Of a stretch of 64,000 bases of DNA, positions 34,212 to 42,542 are shown piece by piece. Position 1 is the first letter of the stretch, and every line of letters starts with the position of its first letter. The translations under genes were made by a program, and so were the position numbers. Below the pieces are notes generated by a model. It was not told the DNA's origin and ran no database searches. It saw only the letters and a program-made list of their open reading frames with translations. The stretch comes from Gimesia sp. (lineage in GTDB: Bacteria > Planctomycetota > Planctomycetia > Planctomycetales > Planctomycetaceae): assembly GCA_002706765.1 (NCBI GenBank), contig PAJV01000076.1, positions 540,073-604,072 on the forward strand, given 5' to 3'.

Positions 34212-36512
34212 TTACTTTTCGAGGGTTTTCAGGCTTGAAAGAAAGTCTGGAAACAATTTGGGCTGAATCCCCGGCGGTTGAGATGATTTACGTGGTACTT
34301 GCGCCTTTGTAATCAGAGAATCGGCCGGGTGCAGACTCGGATCAGCCGCGTATTCAAAAACTCCAGTGGAGAGTCCTTCGATCATCATGTTATCAGTATC
34401 GAGTTCTTCGAGTGGCTGGCCCGGGGATTCCTGCCAGGCGGCGATCGGAATTTCGGAAGAAGCCACCGAACCTTCCCCGGCGAGTCCGACTGATGAGAGC
34501 CAGTTTTTTGGTGGTTTAGAGCCTTGAACCTGAATGAGTGCCGACCGGGTCAAACCAAAAACACAGTCCCGGGCCTCAATCTGGATGGAGCCGGGGATCT
34601 GAAGCTGGTCAGTCCAGTTCAGTAACAGGAGTGGACCGGTCTCCCGCATTGTCAAATGTTGGAGATTCAGATTGAACTGCTGATCAATTTCCGGCGGATG
34701 TTCCAGATAGATCATGGACCGGGAAGTGAGATTCAGGCAATTGGCGACTGAAAGTTTCTGTGGTGTTTGAGATAAATGAACAGCGTGCCCGGGAACAGCG
34801 AAAAATGTACTCTGAAATGTCAGGCTGGTCCCATTTCGCTGCTGAGAGTCTAATGGTTTCCAAAACAGGCCACTTCGCATCTGGTTTGAAACAGTTTGTT
34901 CCTGCGAGTCGAGTTGCGCGAAATAACTGGAATTGATTTTGACGTTTTGTGCCGTCACGTTCAATAACGCATCGGTATTTTGTGCCCCTGACTGTTGTGA
35001 TCTGGCTCGGTTGATAAATATCACATTTTCCACGGTCAGTTGTTCGGCGACAACGTGAAATGAATCTTCTTCGATTTCAATAATGGCTGGATGAGCGGGA
35101 TCTCCCTTGATGGTAAGAGGACCGACTGTCGTGATGCTGGTTGATTCGTATACAGTATCCGCTGCCAGTCGGATGATTCCCTGCTCATCGGGGGCAGGGA
35201 TTAAAGTATGAACTGTTTTCCCAGGTTCGGAGTGATCAGGCTGAGTGCCGGAAGTGATTGAGGGACTCTGGTCAGCCTTTTTAAAAGAGACTTTGGCAGT
35301 GATTTCCAGCAACTGGTTGCGGGCTCCTTCATCGAGCAGTGTGAATGAGAGACCGGAGAGTACAAAAATCAGTGCGGCGATCAGTGGTAAGCGACCTGGT
35401 TTTTCTGATTTCAATCCTGGTTCTATCCGGGAAGTCTGATGCTGAAACGAAGCATGAAATTTTGAAAGCACATTTCGTGAACTGGTTCCTGGCCAGAGTT
35501 TTCGGGCTGTCTTCATGTCTGCAGGACGTTGCTGAGGATCGGCGGAAGTGAAGCGAATTAAAGTTTCGGCCAGCGCTGCGGGAGTTTCGGGAGCCCAACT
35601 GCGGATGTCGGGAATGGATTTCGTCTGATGGCAGGCCAGTTTGGCCAGGGGGTCCCCAGTCGTAAAGGGAGGTCGACCCGCCAGAAGCTCCCAAAGTAAA
35701 CATCCCAAGGCATACAAGTCACTCTGCGTGTCGGGATGACGTCCGGTTCCAATCAGTTCGGGAGCGATGCCGTCATAGCAGCGAGGTGGTAAGGCAGCGT
35801 GAATCGTCAGTTCGGGAGAGAGAATGGGAGCCAGACCTGGGTCGACAAGGGCAGCATTTCCCTTTGCCGTCAGGCGGACATTCCAGGGACGAATGTCGCC
35901 GTGAATGACATGGCGTTGCTCCAGGGCAACCAGTGCATCCAGCAACTGGGCACCAATGGCCAGAATCACGGGGACAGGAAACCGTCCCCGACGAATCAGG
36001 AGTTCCGAGGCTGCAACGGATGGCAGGTAATGACTGATGATCACAAACTGTTGGGGAAGCTGTTTGACAACCCGGGGTAATACCAGGGAGGGATGATGCA
36101 GCCCCTGTAACCGCTGTAGCAGACTTTGAAAATGTTTTTGCAGTTGCTGGGGTGGTTCTGACTGCGGCGTTGTGACTTTCAGGGCGCATTGTTCTGTACT
36201 CTGAGGTACTCTTGCAATATAGGTCTGTGACTGTGAGGAATGCCCCAGTTCTGAGATCAGCAGATACGGCCCCACGGCCAGATGTTCGGGGTGCCCCGAT
36301 TCCAGCACGCGCGCCTGGAAGGGGGTGATTTTCTGTGCCTGAACCAGTGCGTCGATCCAGACGGAGTCGAAAGCAGGGATTCCACGCGCCAGTCTACGCA
36401 CGCGACGTCGACAGCGTCTCACATCCGCTGTGGTACAAAGCTGGAGCCTTGTTAATCGATGCAGTAATTCGGGAGACGGTGGTTCGAGCAACGTGACGAA
36501 ATCCTTTTCCAC
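34212..36512 (-). CDS. Kinase-like membrane protein with degenerate motifs and beta-rich ectodomain
   Basis: This 766-residue protein begins at GTG 36512. Residues about 80-345 are a Hanks-type protein-kinase fold. K112 is in CALKV, the catalytic loop is HGDIRPWN (204-211), and APE follows. The glycine-rich loop is lost (ELGHSSQSQTY) and the DFG is DPG at 224-226. Catalysis may therefore be impaired, although the key Asp206 and Asn211 are kept. A single helix (about 378-397) anchors the protein. Residues about 425-700 show repeated short strands (LTIKGDPAHP, LTVENVIFIN, LSVANCLNLTS) like a right-handed parallel beta-helix, probably outside the cell. The role could be sensing or scaffold. The N-terminal 75 residues are basic. 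It is divergent from the 36736 gene. Confidence 0.8.
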   Translation of the reverse strand: MEKDFVTLLEPPSPELLHRLTRLQLCTTADVRRCRRRVRRLARGIPAFDSVWIDALVQAQKITPFQARVLESGHPEHLAVGPYLLISELGHSSQSQTYIARVPQSTEQCALKVTTPQSEPPQQLQKHFQSLLQRLQGLHHPSLVLPRVVKQLPQQFVIISHYLPSVAASELLIRRGRFPVPVILAIGAQLLDALVALEQRHVIHGDIRPWNVRLTAKGNAALVDPGLAPILSPELTIHAALPPRCYDGIAPELIGTGRHPDTQSDLYALGCLLWELLAGRPPFTTGDPLAKLACHQTKSIPDIRSWAPETPAALAETLIRFTSADPQQRPADMKTARKLWPGTSSRNVLSKFHASFQHQTSRIEPGLKSEKPGRLPLIAALIFVLSGLSFTLLDEGARNQLLEITAKVSFKKADQSPSITSGTQPDHSEPGKTVHTLIPAPDEQGIIRLAADTVYESTSITTVGPLTIKGDPAHPAIIEIEEDSFHVVAEQLTVENVIFINRARSQQSGAQNTDALLNVTAQNVKINSSYFAQLDSQEQTVSNQMRSGLFWKPLDSQQRNGTSLTFQSTFFAVPGHAVHLSQTPQKLSVANCLNLTSRSMIYLEHPPEIDQQFNLNLQHLTMRETGPLLLLNWTDQLQIPGSIQIEARDCVFGLTRSALIQVQGSKPPKNWLSSVGLAGEGSVASSEIPIAAWQESPGQPLEELDTDNMMIEGLSTGVFEYAADPSLHPADSLITKAQVPRKSSQPPGIQPKLFPDFLSSLKTLEK

Positions 36513-36735
36513 AACGTTACAACGAGGCAGTAAACCTCGAGCAATATTTGTATGTCTGTGTTGAGTCCGATCAGCCTGACAGAAAATGAGTTATGGCAAA
36601 AAAAGCAGATTTTCGCAAGATGGATCTCCCCTTTTGATGCGGATTCATTTTCCCTGAAGAGAGGGCTTTTCAGAAACACGAAGATTAAGCTATAAATAAG
36701 CTTAAATTTCCCAATGATAACTGGACATAAATGTA

Positions 36736-37548
36736 ATGCCGACGGATGGTCCCCGACAGATGAGTGTGCTGCTGATTGGTCATCAGTCTCCCGAAATGGA
36801 ACCGGTTTTCTCGTCGGTTCAGGAGATCTGTTGCGGAGTTCAGACAATAGAGATATCTGGAATAGACGAGATTTCGACAGTCACCACGAGTCCAGATCTG
36901 ATTATTGTCTGCCAGAACTGGCCTGATGAATTTGCACCAGATGTCCTGGATGATCTCGTCTATCGTTTCCCACTGAGTCGCTTTATCTGCTGCTTTGGAG
37001 CCTGGTGTGAATCCGATGGCAGAACGCGCATGATCTGGCCTTTCAGTATCCGGGTCCCTGCCCGTCGCGCGACTTCCCGGATTCAACAGGAATGGGAGAT
37101 CATCCAATCCAGTTCCGAAATATTGCCATTAACCGCCGGACGCGATGAGGTTTTCCTGTGGGAATCAACAGATCTCTCCTTTCGGCTGGATGATCAGGGA
37201 ATTGCACTCCGCGTCAGTGTGGTATCGGGAGACCGGCAGTACTGCCGTATGCTGGAAGATCAGATCAGGGTCTGGGGGGGAAAAGTGGTGCCCCCTTCAC
37301 ACCAGCCGAAGGCAGATGTGGTTGTGTATGATCTGGATCCCTGGGAATCGGTTCTGGGAGAACTGATGATTCGGACAGATCCTGCCCCTGTCATTGGTAT
37401 GATGGGGCTGGCGCACCCGGAACTTATTGCTGCAGCGAAACGCTGGGGAGTGCGTCAAGTGGTAACGAAACTCGCTCCTGAAGCAGAGCTGTTGCATGCG
37501 ATCCGCTATATCAGGAAATTCAAGGAGAATCTGACGGCAGACTGCTGA
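36736..37548 (+). CDS. Protein with two receiver-like domains
   Basis: This 270-residue soluble protein has two halves, each with receiver-like (CheY-type) features. The first runs from MSVLLIGHQSPEMEPVF with PDLIIVCQNWP at the usual phospho-Asp strand. The second runs from RVSVVSGDRQYCRMLEDQI with DVVVYDLDPWE and a conserved-looking VVTKLAPEAELLHAI that matches the Lys-Pro region. In the first half the acceptor Asp is replaced by a Cys/Gln region, so it may be inactive. In the second, YDLDPW keeps Asp residues. I do not recognise a family; response-regulator-like binding is inferred. An ATG at 36760 is an alternative start; neither has a clear ribosome-binding site. The 3' end overlaps the convergent DUF1080 gene by 29 bp. 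Confidence 0.7.
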   Translation: MPTDGPRQMSVLLIGHQSPEMEPVFSSVQEICCGVQTIEISGIDEISTVTTSPDLIIVCQNWPDEFAPDVLDDLVYRFPLSRFICCFGAWCESDGRTRMIWPFSIRVPARRATSRIQQEWEIIQSSSEILPLTAGRDEVFLWESTDLSFRLDDQGIALRVSVVSGDRQYCRMLEDQIRVWGGKVVPPSHQPKADVVVYDLDPWESVLGELMIRTDPAPVIGMMGLAHPELIAAAKRWGVRQVVTKLAPEAELLHAIRYIRKFKENLTADC

Positions 37549-38818
37549 CTTTCAGGTCTTTGAAGTTGAGGTCAGTTGTCGGATCATGCCCCTGCAGACT
37601 GATATGTCCTGCTTTCAATCTCAAACCTTTACGTGGGTTTTCGTCTGGTTTTCTGGTATCGGTCCAGTCGGTCACCTGGTAGCCGTCAATCCAGACTGCG
37701 ATATGAGGTCCATAAGCGCTAAGCGTGGTTGTGAACCATTCATGATCATTGGCAACCACACGCCTGGCTTCTGTTCTGCGGAAAATAGCACCCGTACCTG
37801 CATTTTCCGGTTTGGTTCTGTCTCCCTCTTTGATCCCGTTATGAATCTGAACTTCGTATCCATTCGCCATGCCTGTTTCCGAGCCTTTGATCGCTCGGAA
37901 AAAGTAACCACTGTTGAGGGCATATCCATTTGACTTCGCTGTGGCCTGAAAGAGGAAATCTCCCCAGGTTTCTTCGGTCTCCAGGTAACCCTGCTTTTCC
38001 GCAGTCACGTGAATCGTTCCATCGACGACCTCAAACGTGCTTTGTGAACCAGGGACGACGCTCCAGCCTGCGAGGTCGACGCCATTAAAAATTGTCGACA
38101 TCCGCAGTGGTTTCAGGTAGATTTTGCGAAATTCAATGGGACCTTCATTTTTCTGGAGACCGATGAAACCAATTTTCCGTAGATTCTCTGAAGTGTCTTT
38201 GAAATTCAGAACATCTTTACCGTTAATGGTCGCTTTGATTGTCGGACCTTCGAGACTGACTACACAGGTTTGCCAGTCGGAACTGCTGGGGAGTGGTTTA
38301 TCGACTTTGCTGCGAGCAACCAGGCTGCCAGTCGGGAATTCGGTTTTCTGATCACACAGATTCAGTTCATAGCAGTCCTTGCTCGGATCTTTGGGATCAA
38401 AAGTGGTTCTCAGGAACATGCCACTGTTTGTTTCGGGGGTCAATTTGAATTCGAATTTCAGTTCATAGTCGGCAAAAGGGGATGTGGTGAGGAGTAAGCC
38501 TGGTTTTCCCTGATCCGCTTTGATGACACCGTCTTCGACATGCCAGTTGACATCATTATTGGCCTTCCAGCCAAACAGGCTGTGACCATCGAAGAGAGCG
38601 ATCCAGCCAGCTGCAATCTCTTCATCAGTCAGGCCCGTCTCGGGAATGATATTTCCTGCTGGTTCTTTCGTTTCAGCAGGCGTATTGGCAACTTTTCCGG
38701 GCTGGGGTTCCGCATTGGACTTTGCTTCCGGGGAAGGATGTTCCACTTTCAGGCAGCCTGTCTGGGCACTCAAAATAAGTGTAATGAATAATAGACAGAC
38801 AGACGAATTTCGTAACAT
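37520..38818 (-). CDS. Lipoprotein with two DUF1080 (3-keto-disaccharide hydrolase) domains
   Basis: The start at ATG 38818 (with GGGGA upstream) gives a lipoprotein signal ending in the lipobox AQTGC, so the upstream ATG at 38845 is not needed. The 432-residue protein contains two LamG-like beta-sandwich DUF1080 domains. The first (about 65-235) starts at WIALFDGHSLFGWKAN and includes DYELKFEFKLTPETNSGMF. The second (about 238-430) starts at STIFNGVDLAGWSV and includes GYFFRAIKGSETGMANGYEVQ. Family members act on 3-keto-glycosides or bind glycans and are expanded in planctomycetes. Two such domains in one chain suggest multivalent glycan binding or processing at the cell surface. It lies 53 bp downstream of prfB on the same strand. 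Confidence 0.88.
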   Translation of the reverse strand: MLRNSSVCLLFITLILSAQTGCLKVEHPSPEAKSNAEPQPGKVANTPAETKEPAGNIIPETGLTDEEIAAGWIALFDGHSLFGWKANNDVNWHVEDGVIKADQGKPGLLLTTSPFADYELKFEFKLTPETNSGMFLRTTFDPKDPSKDCYELNLCDQKTEFPTGSLVARSKVDKPLPSSSDWQTCVVSLEGPTIKATINGKDVLNFKDTSENLRKIGFIGLQKNEGPIEFRKIYLKPLRMSTIFNGVDLAGWSVVPGSQSTFEVVDGTIHVTAEKQGYLETEETWGDFLFQATAKSNGYALNSGYFFRAIKGSETGMANGYEVQIHNGIKEGDRTKPENAGTGAIFRRTEARRVVANDHEWFTTTLSAYGPHIAVWIDGYQVTDWTDTRKPDENPRKGLRLKAGHISLQGHDPTTDLNFKDLKVSSLPSDSP

Positions 38819-38870
38819 GATATCTTTCCCCATTTGAAATGACATAACAGCTGGTTTTCTGTTTTGATTT

Positions 38871-39981
38871 TTAGTTTTCCGTCATTCCCCAGCGTAGAAA
38901 CGCTTCCAGAAATCCGTCGAGGTCTCCATCCAGAATGGGACCCGGGTTACCTGCTTTATACCCCGTACGAGCATCTTTGACATACTGATCGGGATGCAGG
39001 ACATAATTCCGAACGGTCTGGCCTCCAAAGCCAATCTTGGATTTCCCCCCCCGCTTGGCAGCTAGTTCCGCATCCCGTTTTTCCTGTTCGATCTGAAACA
39101 GTTTTGCTTTCAGCATTTTACGTGCTTCGGCCCGATTTTTATGCTGACTGCGATTGTTTTGACATTGTACGACGACCCCCGCTTCCAGATGAGTCAGGCG
39201 GATCGCAGAGTCTGTTTTATTAATGTGCTGCCCCCCTGCTCCACTGGCACGATATGTGTCTTCGCGGACATCCTGATCCCAGTTGATTTCGATTTCTGCA
39301 ATTTCACCCATGTCCGGTGAAACATCGATGGCGGCGAAAGATGTGTGTCGGCGGCCTGCCGAGTCAAACGGACTGATCCGGATTAAGCGGTGATTCCCGG
39401 TTTCCCCTTTGAGGTAACCGTAGGCGTAGTCGCCTTCGATGCGAATGGTTGCACTGCGGATGCCGGCTTCTTCCGCATCAGAACGATCCAGCAGTTCCAC
39501 ATTGAACCCTCTGCGTTCACACCAGCGCAAATACATGCGCAACAGCATCTCTGCCCAGTCAGAAGAGTCGGTGCCACCTTCACCCGCCTGAATACTCAGG
39601 TAGGCGGCAGAGCCATCTTCCGGAGCGGACATCATCGCCTGTAACTCCAGATTCTCGAGAGTGGTGTCGAGACGATCGGCGGTAGCAGCGAGTTCCGGGA
39701 TACTGTCTTCGCTGCCCTCTTCTTCAATGAATTCCAGCAGCACTTCAAGGTCTTCAGCACCTTTCACGAGCTCGGTGAGTGGTTTAACCACCAGTTGTAA
39801 CTGCTGCATTTCATTGACAAGTTCCTGCGCTTTTTCCTGGTTATCCCAGAAGCCGGCTGCTCCCATCAATTCATTGATTTCTCTCGTGCGTTTTTTTTTG
39901 TCAGCGTAGTCAAAGAGAGTCTCGTAGTTTGACGATGCGATCCATGATTCCAGTACATTTATCTTTGAGTTCGTGATCCAT
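38871..39981 (-). CDS. prfB: Peptide chain release factor 2, programmed +1 frameshift
   Basis: The protein releases nascent chains at UAA and UGA. It is encoded in two frames. From ATG 39981 the zero frame reads [20 protein letters not shown] then DSL and an in-frame TGA (39912-39910). A shift of +1 at CTTTGAC (39915-39909) joins it to the second frame, starting [13 protein letters not shown], which runs to 38871. The joined product is 369 residues: 39981-39913 plus 39911-38871. This is the known autoregulatory arrangement of prfB, where RF2 ends its own synthesis when abundant. Supporting motifs are the GGQ loop ([13 protein letters not shown]), the class [14 protein letters not shown] region and [10 protein letters not shown] at the end. 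The internal Shine-Dalgarno-like helper is weak (GAGA). It lies between ugd and the DUF1080 gene. Confidence 0.95.
39909..39915 (-). promoter_or_regulatory. prfB: prfB programmed frameshift site CTTTGAC
   Basis: On the minus strand the site is CTT-TGA-C, the classical slippery Leu codon followed by a UGA stop and a C. It is preceded by CGAGACTCT, where the E. coli gene has a strong Shine-Dalgarno-like AGGGGG. That helper is weak here. Reading with one base skipped restores the RF2 frame with no further stop until 38871. Confidence 0.92.
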
Positions 39982-40076
39982 TTTCTATTCTTTCTTATTG
40001 TTCTCATTTAAGATTATCTGAGAACGGGATTTATGTTTGTTTCTGTTTTTACCACGTCTGTGGTGGTTTAAATGGA

Positions 40077-41387
40077 CTAATTCAAAGTACTGAGTCCAAT
40101 GCCGATGTAGACAAATCCCTTTTGCTTCATTTTTTCAGGCTCATACAGGTTTCGCCCGTCAAAGATGACCGGATTCAATAGCTTGTGGCGAATATAATCA
40201 AAGTCAGCATGCCGAAATTCATTCCATTCTGTGACGATGATCAGGGCATCGGTTCCCTGCAGAGTATCATAGTGGTGATCAAAATATGCAAGCTGATCGC
40301 CATACAGAGTTTTGACATTTTCCATGGCAACGGGATCGTGGACATTCAATTGTGCCCCTGCCTGCAGTAGCTGGTCGATCAGTACCAGGGAAGGCGCTTC
40401 ACGAATGTCATCGGTTTTCGGCTTAAAGGCCAACCCCCAGATCGCAAAAGTCTTTCCCTTAAGATCGCCTTCGAAGTAGTGGTTTACTTTTTCAAATAGG
40501 ACTCTTTTCTGAGCGGTATTCACCTGGTCGACCGCATTAAGAATAGAGGGTTCCATCTGCTTGCTTTTGGCAACGGAAATGAGTGCAGAAACATCTTTGG
40601 GGAAACAGGAGCCTCCGTATCCCGCTCCGGGAAACAGGAAGGAAAATCCGATCCGTTGATCATGACCGATCCCTCGTCTGACCTGATTGATATCGGCACC
40701 CACCCGCTCACACAGGTTTGCCATTTCATTGATGAAACTGATTTTTGTTGCCAGCATACAGTTGGCGACATATTTTGTCATTTCGGCACTCTCCAGTTCC
40801 ATGGAGAGGAATGGATGTTCGGTACGCAGAAACGGTTTATAGAGTTCGTGCAGTGTATCAGAGATTTCGGGCCGGGACACTCCCACGACAACGCGGTCTG
40901 GCTTGGAGAAATCATCTATGGCTGCGCCTTCCTTCAGGAATTCCGGGTTAGATGCGACATCCACAACCCTGCCTGTCAGTTCCTGAAGCATTTCCGCAAG
41001 TTTACGGTTGGTTCCTACCGGGACCGTACTTTTAATGATGACGATGGCATCTTCTGACAGGAGGGGCGCGAGTGATTCAGCAACCTTCCAGATACTATCG
41101 AGATTGGCAGATCCATCATCCTGCTGGGGGGTTCCCACTGCGATAAAGATACATTTAGCATCGGGGATCGCTTCCTCGTAACTGGTCGAGAAGGAAAGTC
41201 GCCTGGCTTTGGTGTTACGTTTCACCATTTCTTCCAGGCCAGGTTCAAAAATCGGAATCTCTCCCGCTTTCAGCTTCTGGACTTTCTGTTCATTGATGTC
41301 AATGCAGGTGACTTGATTTCCGCTTTCGGCAAAACAAGTGCCTGTCACCAGCCCCACGTAACCGGTGCCAATAACTGCAATTTTCAT
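40077..41387 (-). CDS. ugd: UDP-glucose 6-dehydrogenase
   Basis: This 436-residue NAD-dependent enzyme oxidises UDP-glucose to UDP-glucuronate for envelope polysaccharides. Motifs are the Rossmann start [44 protein letters not shown], and the catalytic cysteine C261 in [10 protein letters not shown]. The C-terminal lobe contains [17 protein letters not shown]. The length and every hallmark fit the UGD family and not the very similar UDP-ManNAc dehydrogenases, though those can be hard to separate. It lies 77 bp downstream of rfbB on the same strand and 96 bp upstream of prfB, within a run that starts at gyrA. Confidence 0.94.
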   Translation of the reverse strand: MKIAVIGTGYVGLVTGTCFAESGNQVTCIDINEQKVQKLKAGEIPIFEPGLEEMVKRNTKARRLSFSTSYEEAIPDAKCIFIAVGTPQQDDGSANLDSIWKVAESLAPLLSEDAIVIIKSTVPVGTNRKLAEMLQELTGRVVDVASNPEFLKEGAAIDDFSKPDRVVVGVSRPEISDTLHELYKPFLRTEHPFLSMELESAEMTKYVANCMLATKISFINEMANLCERVGADINQVRRGIGHDQRIGFSFLFPGAGYGGSCFPKDVSALISVAKSKQMEPSILNAVDQVNTAQKRVLFEKVNHYFEGDLKGKTFAIWGLAFKPKTDDIREAPSLVLIDQLLQAGAQLNVHDPVAMENVKTLYGDQLAYFDHHYDTLQGTDALIIVTEWNEFRHADFDYIRHKLLNPVIFDGRNLYEPEKMKQKGFVYIGIGLSTLN

Positions 41388-41463
41388 GTTATTCTCATTT
41401 TGATTGAAGTGCGGCGAACGGAATATCAGGCAGGCGGCACGAATTGCTGAATGGTATTCCTGG

Positions 41464-42498
41464 TTACGTATTTAAGCGGTTGCCGTATTGTTGATCGTAA
41501 TATTTCATATACTGCCCTGAGCGGATTCGATTGACCCATTCCGGGTGATCGAGATACCACTGAACCGTTTCTCTTAAGCCAGTATCAAATTCGGTCTCAG
41601 GCTTCCAGCCTAGTTCTGCTTCAGCCTTGCTGCAGTCAATCGCATAACGCAAATCATGTCCGGGTCGGTCGGTGACATATTTGATCAAAGACTCTGGTTT
41701 ATCGAGAATTTTCAACAGCAGTCTGGTGATCTCAATATTCTGCATCTCTGCATTGCCACCAAAGTTGTAGATTTGACCGGGCTTCCCTTTTCTCAAAGCA
41801 GCATCAATCCCGCGACAATGGTCGATAACATGAATCCAGTCTCGAACATTTGTTCCTTCCCCATAAATGGGCAGTGATTTATCTTCCAGGGCATTGGAGA
41901 TAAATAATGGGATCAGTTTTTCAGGAAACTGGAAGGGACCATAATTATTGGAGCAGCGGGTGATAATAGCGGGGAAGTCGAACGTTTTAATATAACTGCG
42001 TACTAACAGGTCAGCAGAGGCTTTTGATGCGGAATACGGGCTGTTAGGAGCGATCGGAGTTGATTCCGTAAATAATCCCTCTTTGCCCAGGCTGCCATAA
42101 ACCTCATCTGTTGAGACTTGCACATAACGCTCAATGTTCCGATTGCGTGCTGCATCCAGCAGGACTTGAGTTCCCACGATGTTGGTATGAATAAAGGGGC
42201 CGGAATCAAGAATACTGCGGTCCACATGCGACTCAGCAGCGAAATTGATAACGGCATCAAATTCAGTCGAATTCAGCAGGGAGTTTACAAAATCAACGTC
42301 TGTGATATCCCCTTTGACAAAGGTATATCCAGAATGGGACTCAAAGTCTTTCAAATTTTCCAGATTGCCAGCGTAAGTTAACTTATCGAGGTTGGTTACC
42401 GAAACATCCGGGTATTCTGAGAGTTGGTATCGGATGAAATTTGAACCGATGAACCCACAGCCGCCAGTTACTAAAATCTGTTTCACTAGATTATCCAT
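41464..42498 (-). CDS. rfbB: dTDP-glucose 4,6-dehydratase
   Basis: This enzyme of the extended short-chain dehydrogenase family converts dTDP-glucose to dTDP-4-keto-6-deoxyglucose, the entry to rhamnose and other deoxy sugars. Motifs are the NAD fingerprint [17 protein letters not shown] (catalytic T130-D131-E132) and Y155xxxK159 in SPYSASKAS, plus the [17 protein letters not shown] segment typical of RmlB. From ATG 42498 the product is 344 residues. A GTG at 42486 would start MKQILVTGG and is also possible, since AGAAGG lies directly next to the ATG. It is 45 bp downstream of gyrA and upstream of ugd. The rmlA, rmlC and rmlD genes are not adjacent. Confidence 0.94.
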   Translation of the reverse strand: MDNLVKQILVTGGCGFIGSNFIRYQLSEYPDVSVTNLDKLTYAGNLENLKDFESHSGYTFVKGDITDVDFVNSLLNSTEFDAVINFAAESHVDRSILDSGPFIHTNIVGTQVLLDAARNRNIERYVQVSTDEVYGSLGKEGLFTESTPIAPNSPYSASKASADLLVRSYIKTFDFPAIITRCSNNYGPFQFPEKLIPLFISNALEDKSLPIYGEGTNVRDWIHVIDHCRGIDAALRKGKPGQIYNFGGNAEMQNIEITRLLLKILDKPESLIKYVTDRPGHDLRYAIDCSKAEAELGWKPETEFDTGLRETVQWYLDHPEWVNRIRSGQYMKYYDQQYGNRLNT

Positions 42499-42542
42499 CC
42501 TTCTGAAAGAAATAAAATTCAGATCCTGCAAACAGGCAGAAA

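Noticed and set aside
40049-40064. ACCAC/GTGGT hairpin after ugd
   Set aside because: Only 5 bp of stem, and the minus strand then reads A and not T, so it is not a usable terminator.
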